From positions 1-6,618 of the forward strand of contig JBFELL010000159.1 in the NCBI GenBank assembly GCA_041552135.1: a DNA stretch of 6,618 bases, in the 5' to 3' direction. The stretch comes from SZUA-186 sp041552135 (GTDB lineage: Bacteria; Pseudomonadota; Gammaproteobacteria; UBA9214). Numbering within the stretch: the stretch's first letter is position 1; each line of letters begins with the position of its first letter. The position numbers and the translations under genes were made by a program. This document shows, piece after piece, positions 1 to 4,161 of this stretch. The notes under the pieces are model-generated. The model was not told the DNA's origin. It saw only the letters and a list, made by a program, of their open reading frames with translations, and searched no databases.

Positions 1-315
1 AGCTACCGGAGCTGCCGGAGCAGCGTAAGGGGCACCGTAAGGAGCACCGTAAGGCGCGCCATAGCCGTAAGGAGCGCCATAGCCGCCATACGGGTAGCCA
101 TAGCCGCCGTACGGGTAGCCGTAGCCGTAGCCGCGACCGTAACCGTGGCCACGACCGCCACCGCTCATGTTCATGTTGAAGTCACCGAAGCCGTCACCGT
201 CGAAGGGACCCCACTCGTTGCCCCAGCCGCCGGGACCGCCGCCCCACCAGGCAGAAGCAGAGGAAGAAGCGACCACCAGGGTGGCAGCAGAAATCAAGGT
301 AGCAAGTGTTTTCAT
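1..315 (-). CDS. Sulfur globule protein, SgpA/SgpB-type (3' end cut by window)
   Basis: Structural protein of the envelope around periplasmic sulfur globules formed during sulfide or thiosulfate oxidation. The visible 105 codons start at ATG 315-313 and run off the left edge without a stop. Residues 1-22 form a clear Sec signal peptide (MKTLATLISAATLVVASSSASA, cleaved before WWGGG). A Gly/Trp segment follows, then a DGFGDFNMNMSGGGRG stretch at about 41-56 that resembles Allochromatium Sgp proteins as I remember them. After that come Gly-Tyr runs, two GYPYGGY units (66-79) and APYG units (80-97) leading into an Ala/Pro tail. No Cys is visible. A good ribosome site (GGAG at 326-323, 7 nt before the ATG) and a plausible promoter precede it, as expected for an abundant protein. 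The family call rests on composition, signal peptide and motif memory. An unrelated Gly/Tyr-rich secreted protein is the main alternative. Which Sgp paralogue it is cannot be decided. Confidence 0.85.
   Translation of the reverse strand, partial: MKTLATLISAATLVVASSSASAWWGGGPGGWGNEWGPFDGDGFGDFNMNMSGGGRGHGYGRGYGYGYPYGGYGYPYGGYGAPYGYGAPYGAPYGAPYAAPAAPVA
32..60 (-). repeat. 12-bp-period repeats encoding Ala-Pro-Tyr-Gly units
   Basis: Within the sulfur globule gene the 11-mer GCACCGTAAGG occurs at 32-42 and 44-54, 12 bp apart, followed by a diverged unit. On the coding strand these give successive APYG tetrapeptides. They are part of the coding sequence, not a separate element. Confidence 0.8.
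79..120 (-). repeat. Two tandem 21-bp units encoding GYPYGGY
   Basis: Positions 79-99 and 100-120 are adjacent 21-bp copies differing only at the tenth base (A at 88, G at 109). They encode two copies of GYPYGGY in the sulfur globule protein (residues 66-79). Two short GTAGCC units continue the pattern at 121-132. The near identity suggests recent in-frame duplication, a usual way for such low-complexity proteins to change length. Confidence 0.85.
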
Positions 316-322
316 GTCATAT

Positions 323-326
323 CTCC
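323..326 (-). promoter_or_regulatory. Ribosome binding site of the sulfur globule gene
   Basis: GGAG on the minus strand lies 7 nt upstream of ATG 315-313. It supports this start. The ATG five bases further upstream (320-318) reads ATG-ACA-TGA and stops at once. Confidence 0.8.
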
Positions 327-356
327 AAATCAGGATTAAAAAATGTGTGTAAAAAT

Positions 357-371
357 TTGCATGTCTTGCAA
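357..371. other. Small inverted repeat in the predicted sgp leader
   Basis: TTGCA (357-361), five-base loop, TGCAA (367-371). It would fall in the 5' untranslated part of the sulfur globule mRNA if the promoter call at 383-411 is right. It could stabilise the transcript or bind a regulator. The stem is only 5 bp in AT-rich DNA, so it may be chance. Confidence 0.25.
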
Positions 372-382
372 TGACGGGACAC

Positions 383-411
383 ATAGTATTAGCTAAATCT
401 AATATAAGCAA
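383..411 (-). promoter_or_regulatory. Candidate sigma-70-type promoter of the sulfur globule gene
   Basis: On the minus strand TTGCTT (411-406) and TACTAT (388-383) are separated by exactly 17 bp. TACTAT matches the -10 consensus at four of six bases, and TTGCTT has the TTG core of the -35 box. Transcription would start near 376, giving a leader of about 60 nt ahead of a good ribosome site. The position and AT-richness fit. The -35 match is weak, so an activator may be needed. Confidence 0.4.
387..404. promoter_or_regulatory. Perfect 6-6-6 inverted repeat inside the sgp promoter (possible operator)
   Basis: TATTAG (387-392), a six-base spacer, and CTAATA (399-404) form a perfect dyad. It fills the spacer between the predicted -10 and -35 boxes of the sulfur globule gene and touches the -10. 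Such a position suits a repressor or MerR-like regulator site. AT-rich DNA makes chance dyads more likely, so function is inference. Confidence 0.35.
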
Positions 412-662
412 GTGTTAATTTAATAAAATAGTAAAATACATGAGAAAATAAGAATATTATCAATTAATACATGTGGTTGGATGCTCAGGTCGACCGAGAT
501 TTTCCATCAGGAGTGCCGGAAACGGGCCTTTTCCGACCTCTGGCGGCGTCTCAGGCAGCATTCGAGGCGGCTTGTGGCGCTCCTGGGCCGGTGATCCGTG
601 CTTGTGACGGCGAGTCGATTGTGTTGCCATGCTTGTGCCTGGCCAGTCGCCCGTCCTGGATT

Positions 663-1079
663 ATGTCGACCCGTTCAGAAAAATTACTCTTATCGATCGT
701 CGAGCTTGGCGGCTATCCGAACTTCGCTCCCCTGTACAAGGCACTGGGCTATACCACGGTGGTGGAAAACCGGATGCGCAAGGCGATCGGCTTTCTGAAG
801 CGCCGGCAGCCGGCAGTTATCGTTGCGGAGTTCAATTTCCAGTCGGATTTCCGTGACCGGACCAGCAGCCTGGAGTCCCTGCTTGCCGTGGTGCAGCGCA
901 TGCCGGATACCCGGGTGCTTGTCCTTTATGACAGGGAATTCCAGCCGCAGTTTGAACAGCTGCGCTCGCGCCTGCCGGTGCATGCCGCGCTGGCTTTCCC
1001 GGTAACCGAAGAGCCGCTGAGAGAGGCCCTGCTGGGAATCGGGCGGGACGCAAACATTGACGCCTCAACAGATGCTTGA
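663..1079 (+). CDS. CheY-like receiver-fold protein apparently lacking the phospho-acceptor Asp
   Basis: A 138-residue cytoplasmic protein of unknown function. The order of predicted elements suggests a five-fold beta/alpha receiver-like fold. The strands are LLLSIVE (8-14), TTVVE (31-35), AVIVAEFN (51-58), RVLVLYD (84-90) and ALAFPV (109-114), with helices between. In the family alignment I infer, the phospho-acceptor Asp at the end of strand 3 is Glu56, and the conserved Lys before the Pro near strand 5 is Phe112 (Pro113 kept). Phosphotransfer is therefore unlikely, and Glu could act as a permanent mimic. There is no output domain. The ATG at 663 is chosen because the fold begins there. The ribosome site is weak, and in-frame starts exist at 621 (GTG), 624 (TTG) and 471 (ATG). 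The next gene follows 47 bp on. The segment GGYPNF...RMRKAI resembles conserved gammaproteobacterial hypothetical proteins, by memory only. Confidence 0.7.
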   Translation: MSTRSEKLLLSIVELGGYPNFAPLYKALGYTTVVENRMRKAIGFLKRRQPAVIVAEFNFQSDFRDRTSSLESLLAVVQRMPDTRVLVLYDREFQPQFEQLRSRLPVHAALAFPVTEEPLREALLGIGRDANIDASTDA

Positions 1080-1126
1080 TTAGAGTGGTAAATACACACA
1101 CCGAGATCACAGGCAGGGGGTCGGCC

Positions 1127-1858
1127 ATGATGTTTTTTCCCGGCGACAGTTCTTCTTTGCGGCACGCCTGCCTTTGCGGGCATGCCATGCGGCCAGGCGG
1201 CATCCGCGCCTCACTCGTGCTGCTGCTGGCAATGTTTGCCTCGCCGCTGTTTGCCGATGCCGATCTCAGGGTCCGCGTGTTCGATCGTGGCGGCACGCAG
1301 CCGCTCGCCGGTGTGTCGGTATGCCTCGGAACACCGGCAAGGATCTCGCAGTTTGGCAGTAGCGTCACCGATGCCGACGGCTATGTCCGGTTCGCCGGGG
1401 TGCCTCGGGCACAGCTACTTGTCACCGTATCCCGGCCAGGCTACAAGGGTGAGCAGCAGCCACTGGTTACATCCAGTACCGGCAGCATACTGGTCGTGTC
1501 ACTGGCAACAGGTGGCGGCGGGCCGGAATGCGAACATGAGGGCGATGCGGCCGCTGCCTTTTCCGGCGGGCTGCATGTCGGCTATTTCAAATTGATTGAT
1601 CGTAGCGGCGCCTCCGGTGGGCGGCAGGTTGTGCTGAGTCATTCGATCAATCGGGAGCCGACACATTACCGTGTCAGCGAGGATCGTGGCTTCAGCGGGG
1701 CGCAATGGCTGCCATACACATCGGACCCCGTCTACCAGCTCAGCCGGGGAACAGGCTACAAGGTCGTGTATTTTCAGGTTCGTCGGCATTCGGTGATGAA
1801 CGGCGCTGATATCGAGACGCTGTCGCCGGTCATGCAGGATGTCATACTGGTGCAGTAG
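1127..1858 (+). CDS. Secreted Ig-like/carboxypeptidase-regulatory-like domain protein
   Basis: A probable exported protein with two beta-sandwich-like parts; its role is unknown. With the ATG at 1127, a run of G (1116-1120) lies 6 nt upstream. The in-frame ATG at 1187 has no clear ribosome site but gives a textbook signal peptide (MRPGGIRASLVLLLAMFASPLFA, then DADLRV), so the true start could be either (243 or 223 aa). Counting from 1127, residues 46-127 read like a CarboxypepD_reg or similar Ig-fold domain: RVRVFDRGGTQPLAGVSVCL, then SVTDADGYVRFAGVP and VTVSRPGYKG. A Gly-rich linker with Cys135 follows. The C-terminal part has HYRVSEDRGFSGAQWLPYTS and GTGYKVVYFQVR, a pattern seen in Ig/fibronectin-like repeats of bacterial surface proteins. 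Cys66 and Cys135 could form a disulfide. It lies 47 bp after the receiver-like gene, is possibly co-transcribed with it, and converges on the next gene. Confidence 0.75.
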   Translation: MMFFPGDSSSLRHACLCGHAMRPGGIRASLVLLLAMFASPLFADADLRVRVFDRGGTQPLAGVSVCLGTPARISQFGSSVTDADGYVRFAGVPRAQLLVTVSRPGYKGEQQPLVTSSTGSILVVSLATGGGGPECEHEGDAAAAFSGGLHVGYFKLIDRSGASGGRQVVLSHSINREPTHYRVSEDRGFSGAQWLPYTSDPVYQLSRGTGYKVVYFQVRRHSVMNGADIETLSPVMQDVILVQ

Positions 1859-1874
1859 CCGCAGAGGGCTGCTG
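1853..1874. terminator. Hairpin between convergent genes (weak terminator candidate)
   Basis: CAGTAGCC (1853-1860), loop GCAGAG, GGCTGCTG (1867-1874) form an 8-bp stem with one G-U pair. The stem includes the stop codon of the plus-strand gene and lies in the 27-bp gap before the stop of the convergent gene. No T-run follows on the plus strand, so it is not a classic intrinsic terminator. Confidence 0.3.
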
Positions 1875-1885
1875 GTGTATCCGGC

Positions 1886-2347
1886 CTATCTCGGCGGATG
1901 TGGGCGTTTTTCGCGTCCCTTGAAGACGACGATGGACTGCACGATTTCCTCGAACGGCAGTTCGTCGAGACTGGTGTAGCGTCCCAGGGCCGTATTTGTC
2001 AGGCCATAGATGTCGTCGACGGTGGATGCGTCGCCCGCCTGCGGATCCATCAGTTTCTGCAGGCCAAGCAGCCCACCGACCTGTACCTTGATTTCCTTGG
2101 CGTGCGGCAGCGGGCTGGTGGCATGCGTGACATGCAGTGAGAAGCGCGCCTTGCGACGCGTGATATTCAGCAGTTCATTGCACAGCAGATTACCTGCGGC
2201 TGACTTGCAGGCAACTCCCTCACGGTTCGCGAGGTTAAAGCGCCTCGACTGGCTGCAATTGCAGCGCCGCGAGTTGATGGCCTTTTCATACGGGCAGCGA
2301 CGCTCGTTGATGGCGCTGTAGATTTCCCTGTATTCCCGTTCTTCCAT
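1886..2347 (-). CDS. Conserved hypothetical protein with N-terminal Cys cluster
   Basis: A soluble 153-residue protein of unknown function with no signal peptide or membrane segment. The N-terminal third holds all five cysteines: Cys18, Cys29, Cys31, Cys47 and Cys56, in the pattern C-x10-C-x-C-x15-C-x8-C, set among many Arg residues (ERRCPYEKA, SRRCNCSQSRRFNLANREG). This looks like a zinc or iron-sulfur site, but I do not recognise a named family. The rest (HATSPLPHAKEIKVQVGGLLG onward) is Cys-free and ends in an acidic then basic tail. A weak GGGA lies about 6 nt before the ATG. It is the last of four minus-strand genes, 53 bp after its neighbour. The cysteine clustering and sensible composition make a real gene very likely. 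Confidence 0.75.
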   Translation of the reverse strand: MEEREYREIYSAINERRCPYEKAINSRRCNCSQSRRFNLANREGVACKSAAGNLLCNELLNITRRKARFSLHVTHATSPLPHAKEIKVQVGGLLGLQKLMDPQAGDASTVDDIYGLTNTALGRYTSLDELPFEEIVQSIVVFKGREKRPHPPR

Positions 2348-2367
2348 TGATCATCCCGTGGCGCAGG

Positions 2368-2389
2368 CCGGCAGTGGTGACGTTGCCGG
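2368..2389. other. Intercistronic inverted repeat
   Basis: CCGGCA (2368-2373), ten-base loop, TGCCGG (2384-2389). It sits in the 53-bp gap between the 79-residue gene and the Cys-cluster gene on the minus-strand operon. It could be an mRNA processing or attenuation hairpin. It has no T-run and may be incidental in GC-rich DNA. Confidence 0.25.
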
Positions 2390-2400
2390 GGCGGGCGGGC

Positions 2401-2640
2401 CTATTTCTCCCATTCCTTGACAACAGGTTCTTCCCTGACCTCGAGCAGCCGCTGTTCGGCCTCGCCCTGGCTGCCGGCGAACATGATCTTGTAGATGTGC
2501 TTCGCGTCGGCAGGCTGCGCTATCCGCAGTGATTTGACCTGCTGTTTTGCGTCCCGAAAGCTGTCGTATTCGTTGACCAGATCGAGCGTTTTTGACGTCG
2601 GTGTATCGCCGGGGGTTATCTTGTATATGTAGTAGGGCAT
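2401..2640 (-). CDS. Small conserved hypothetical protein (79 aa)
   Basis: A small soluble protein of unknown function. It opens MPYYIYKI, has a KTLDLVNEYDSFRDAKQQVKS segment that looks like strand-loop-helix, then HIYKIMFAGSQGEAEQRLLE and a charged end EEPVVKEWEK. The pattern of short strands with an alternating charged helix is typical of a compact alpha/beta protein. It has no Cys, signal peptide or membrane segment. It resembles small gammaproteobacterial hypothetical proteins starting MPYY, by memory only. The ribosome site is a weak GGA some 8 nt before the ATG. The gene lies 51 bp after the stop of the 118-residue gene and 53 bp before the Cys-cluster gene, in one orientation, so co-transcription is likely. 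Confidence 0.75.
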   Translation of the reverse strand: MPYYIYKITPGDTPTSKTLDLVNEYDSFRDAKQQVKSLRIAQPADAKHIYKIMFAGSQGEAEQRLLEVREEPVVKEWEK

Positions 2641-2691
2641 TCTGGGTTCCAGACTTGCTTAAAGTGGTGTGTGGTCATGTGCAAGAGTATA

Positions 2692-3048
2692 TCAGGGCTG
2701 CAGTGCCGGGCTCCAAGTCTCGCCATACTCGTGACATCCTTCATGCAGTCGCTTGTACTGCCTGATCATGATGATGGCCTTGAGGATGACCGGCTCATCG
2801 ATCCGCACGACGTTCAGCCCGATGCGCAGCATCCTTGTCCCGTCATCGGCACTGCCGACTTCGATGAACTGCCGCAGCTCCGGCCTGTCGTCGGACTGCC
2901 GGGTGGATGTCAGCTCCCGGCATTCATATTCCAGCGTGACGATCCTGGCGTCCCAGATGATCTGCCGGCCCCGGAACGGGCCTGTGAAGCGTATGTGAAC
3001 ACGGTCATCCTGTGGCGGTTCGACATATGTATAGTTCCTGCCGGCCAT
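2692..3048 (-). CDS. Conserved hypothetical protein (118 aa), coupled to DUF3301 gene
   Basis: A soluble 118-residue protein of unknown function. The start is ATG 3048-3046, which overlaps the stop of the upstream DUF3301 gene by one base (TGATG). This arrangement favours translational coupling and fixes the start better than any ribosome site. The body reads as mostly beta: RVHIRFTGPFRGRQIIWDAR, IVTLEYECREL, LRQFIEVGSADDGTRMLRIG, then LNVVRIDEPVILKAIIMIRQYKRL and a His-Glu-Tyr-Gly tail. The segment from the GLNV to the RQYKRL region is the sort of sharp motif seen in conserved families. I believe I have met it in gammaproteobacteria next to DUF3301 genes, but cannot confirm that here. The reading frame stays open upstream to 3435, but that part overlaps the DUF3301 gene and is not coding. 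Confidence 0.8.
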   Translation of the reverse strand: MAGRNYTYVEPPQDDRVHIRFTGPFRGRQIIWDARIVTLEYECRELTSTRQSDDRPELRQFIEVGSADDGTRMLRIGLNVVRIDEPVILKAIIMIRQYKRLHEGCHEYGETWSPALQP

Positions 3049-3347
3049 CAGTGACCCTCCAGGATGATGGATTCCACCTGCGAGTTTCTCAGCACGATAC
3101 AGCCCGACAGGCGGTAGAAGCCGTCCTCGCTGTATTCGAAACCAAACGTACGCAACAGACCGAGCTGCCTGCCGCCACTGTAAAAGGGCCTGATCTTTCT
3201 TAGCGAGACCGTGCCGTCGAGCAGTTGCAGTCCCTCGCGTGCGCAGGTATTGCGCGCGGTTGCCGTGGCAATGTCGCGGCAGTTCATGCCGGCCTGCCAG
3301 TACCAGACAAGGCCGGCAACAATCAGCAACAACAGGAGTTGGGACAT
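3048..3347 (-). CDS. DUF3301 family membrane-anchored protein
   Basis: A 99-residue protein matching the DUF3301 family as I know it. One N-terminal membrane segment (about residues 3-18, SQLLLLLIVAGLVWYW) is followed by a soluble domain with RDIATATARNTCAREGLQLLDGTVSL, a basic linker, an aromatic strand (LLRTFGFEYSEDGFYRLSG) and a final strand ending in ESIILEGH. DUF3301 proteins are small, inner-membrane anchored and uncharacterised, so the role is unknown. It is the first gene of the minus-strand group. Its TGA overlaps the next ATG by one base. No Shine-Dalgarno match precedes the ATG (the bases before it are C-rich), so the start is chosen from the family pattern (MSxLLLLLL). No convincing promoter was found in the 154 bp upstream. 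Confidence 0.85.
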   Translation of the reverse strand: MSQLLLLLIVAGLVWYWQAGMNCRDIATATARNTCAREGLQLLDGTVSLRKIRPFYSGGRQLGLLRTFGFEYSEDGFYRLSGCIVLRNSQVESIILEGH

Positions 3348-3501
3348 GGGGTGCGGTGTCGTGGCTGTGTGATATACAGATAGAATGCAGGGTTATTGCT
3401 GATTTTACTACGATTTTTCTGTCTGATCGCCGCATATGGCCATGCCTGGTGTGCTAGGATGCAGCGTCTGCAAATCGACATTATATGGGTATTGCCGCAA
3501 C
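3348..3501. other. Divergent intergenic region between DUF3301 and Xre/ParS-like genes
   Basis: 154 bp that must hold promoters for both directions. AT-rich stretches occur at about 3370-3420 and 3471-3488, and -10-like hexamers are present (TAGAAT at 3381-3386 on plus; TAAAAT on minus at 3409-3404). I could not pair any of them with a good -35 box at normal spacing. Nothing else is evident. Confidence 0.4.
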
Positions 3502-3903
3502 ATGACCGAACTGACACAGGATGACCGGGTGGCGCTGGGCCGCATGGTGACCAACATGCTGGACGAGTGGGGCATCAAGGCCTCCGACCAGGTCAACATA
3601 CTGGCACTGCCCGATGGCACCCCCACCCGGATGCTGCGTCGCTACCAGGATGACACGCCGCTGCCGAATGATCCGGACGTGCTCAAACGGGTCGAGCATC
3701 TGATGGGTATCGCCGATGCCCTGCGGACCACCTTTCCCCGCAATGCCCGCATCGGCCTGTTGTGGCTGAAGCAGCCATGCAAGCGCCTGCGCCGTCGCCG
3801 GCCGCTCGATATCATGGTTGAAGACGGCCTCAGCGGTCTGATTACGGTTCGTACCCACCTCGACTGTTCCTTTGCCTGGCGGGAATCAGAGCGAAAGGAC
3901 TGA
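3502..3903 (+). CDS. MbcA/ParS/Xre antitoxin-like protein (DUF2384 type), solitary
   Basis: A 133-residue protein with the two-part layout of the MbcA/ParS/Xre antitoxin family. Residues about 8-78 are a helical Xre-like region (LGRMVTNMLDEWGI, QVNILALPDGTPTRMLRRYQDDTPLP, then VLKRVEHLMGIADALRTTFP). Residues about 80-126 match the C-terminal toxin-binding domain: LLWLKQPCKRLRRRRPLDIM, EDGLSGLITVRTHLD, FAW. In the family this domain clasps an RES-domain or similar toxin. None is encoded on either side: DUF3301 is divergent upstream and an efflux operon lies downstream. It is therefore an orphan, perhaps a DNA-binding regulator. The ATG at 3502 is chosen because the domain starts there. The ribosome site is poor, and the frame is open back to 3436. 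The basic run KRLRRRR (94-100) is notable. Confidence 0.8.
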   Translation: MTELTQDDRVALGRMVTNMLDEWGIKASDQVNILALPDGTPTRMLRRYQDDTPLPNDPDVLKRVEHLMGIADALRTTFPRNARIGLLWLKQPCKRLRRRRPLDIMVEDGLSGLITVRTHLDCSFAWRESERKD

Positions 3904-4022
3904 CACCGGGGGCCTCTCTGGCGTCCGGTATCCGGAGAAGGGGAGGCGGCCTCCTGCAGTGCCATATCCTCGAGTCTCCCTGCTGTGCCTGAACCATCGG
4001 CCCGTGCGTTGCGGGGGCGTTC

Positions 4023-4037
4023 TGATCCACCGGATCA
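4023..4037. repeat. Perfect inverted repeat TGATCC-ACC-GGATCA
   Basis: Six-base arms (4023-4028 and 4032-4037) with a three-base centre. It lies 125 bp before the adaptor start. It may be an operator for the efflux operon, a transcript hairpin, or part of termination after the antitoxin-like gene. There is no T-run. Confidence 0.35.
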
Positions 4038-4050
4038 TCCCGCCAGCCAT

Positions 4051-4071
4051 GCTTCACCCTGCCGGGTGAGC
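4051..4071 (+). terminator. Hairpin upstream of RND operon (terminator or leader structure)
   Basis: TCACCC (4054-4059), loop TGCC, GGGTGA (4064-4069), extended by a GC/GC pair across one bulged T. It is followed by CGTTT and, further on, TTTTC, so the T-run is poor. It stands 14 bp after another palindrome. It could end the upstream transcript or fold in the efflux operon leader. Confidence 0.35.
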
Positions 4072-4147
4072 CGTTTACACTCTGTTTTCGTACCAACAAC
4101 ACCGCGAGACGCTCTGCCGGCCCGGTCCGGTACCGTCGTCATGCTAT

Positions 4148-4151
4148 GAGG
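4148..4151 (+). promoter_or_regulatory. Ribosome binding site that favours the TTG start of the adaptor
   Basis: GAGG, continuing as GAGGTAA, lies 10 nt before TTG 4162, rather far but usable. The alternative ATG at 4210 has no comparable site and would give a signal peptide with no positive charge. Confidence 0.55.
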
Positions 4152-4161
4152 TAACCGGCGC

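Larger units (their letters stand above)
316..662. other. Divergent intergenic region, partly AT-rich
   Basis: This 347-bp stretch separates the minus-strand sulfur globule gene from the plus-strand receiver-like gene. The part from about 330 to 475 is strikingly AT-rich next to the GC-rich genes and contains the likely sgp promoter and a dyad. Positions 471-662 stay open in the frame of the downstream gene. However, they lack a ribosome site at the ATG at 471, and their translation does not look like part of a receiver fold, so I treat them as leader. No convincing promoter for the plus-strand gene was found, although AT-rich hexamers such as TAAAAT (432-437) and TATTAT (455-460) are present. 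Confidence 0.6.
3904..4161. other. Intergenic region with inverted repeats ahead of the RND operon
   Basis: 258 bp with no credible gene on either strand; the open frames here are Pro/Arg-rich shadows. It holds a GGAGG/CCTCC stem (3942-3954) and two longer palindromes (4023-4037 and 4051-4071). A TTTACA hexamer at 4074-4079 resembles a -35 box, but no -10 box lies at normal spacing. Confidence 0.5.

Noticed and set aside
21..132. Short regularly spaced repeats that might suggest a CRISPR or regulatory array
   Set aside because: The repeats keep the reading frame (12 and 21 bp) and encode APYG and GYPYGGY units, so they are coding repeats.
145..352. Plus-strand open frames opposite the sulfur globule gene
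   Set aside because: They are antisense shadows of a Gly/Tyr repeat gene, Ala/Pro/His-rich, with no ribosome site.
471..662. N-terminal extension of the receiver-like gene from ATG 471
   Set aside because: There is no ribosome site at 471, and the extension does not look like part of the receiver fold, which starts just after Met at 663. Kept as an alternative only.
3049..3435. Upstream extension of the 118-residue gene in its open minus-strand frame
   Set aside because: It overlaps the DUF3301 gene in another frame, and the TGATG junction gives a natural start at 3048.
3942..3954. GGAGG-CGG-CCTCC stem after the antitoxin-like gene as an intrinsic terminator
   Set aside because: The stem is only five base pairs and no T-run follows it on either strand.
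3842..4102. Small open frames on both strands between the antitoxin-like gene and the efflux operon
   Set aside because: Their translations are Pro/Arg-rich without recognisable pattern, they lack ribosome sites, and they overlap palindromes or the end of a real gene.
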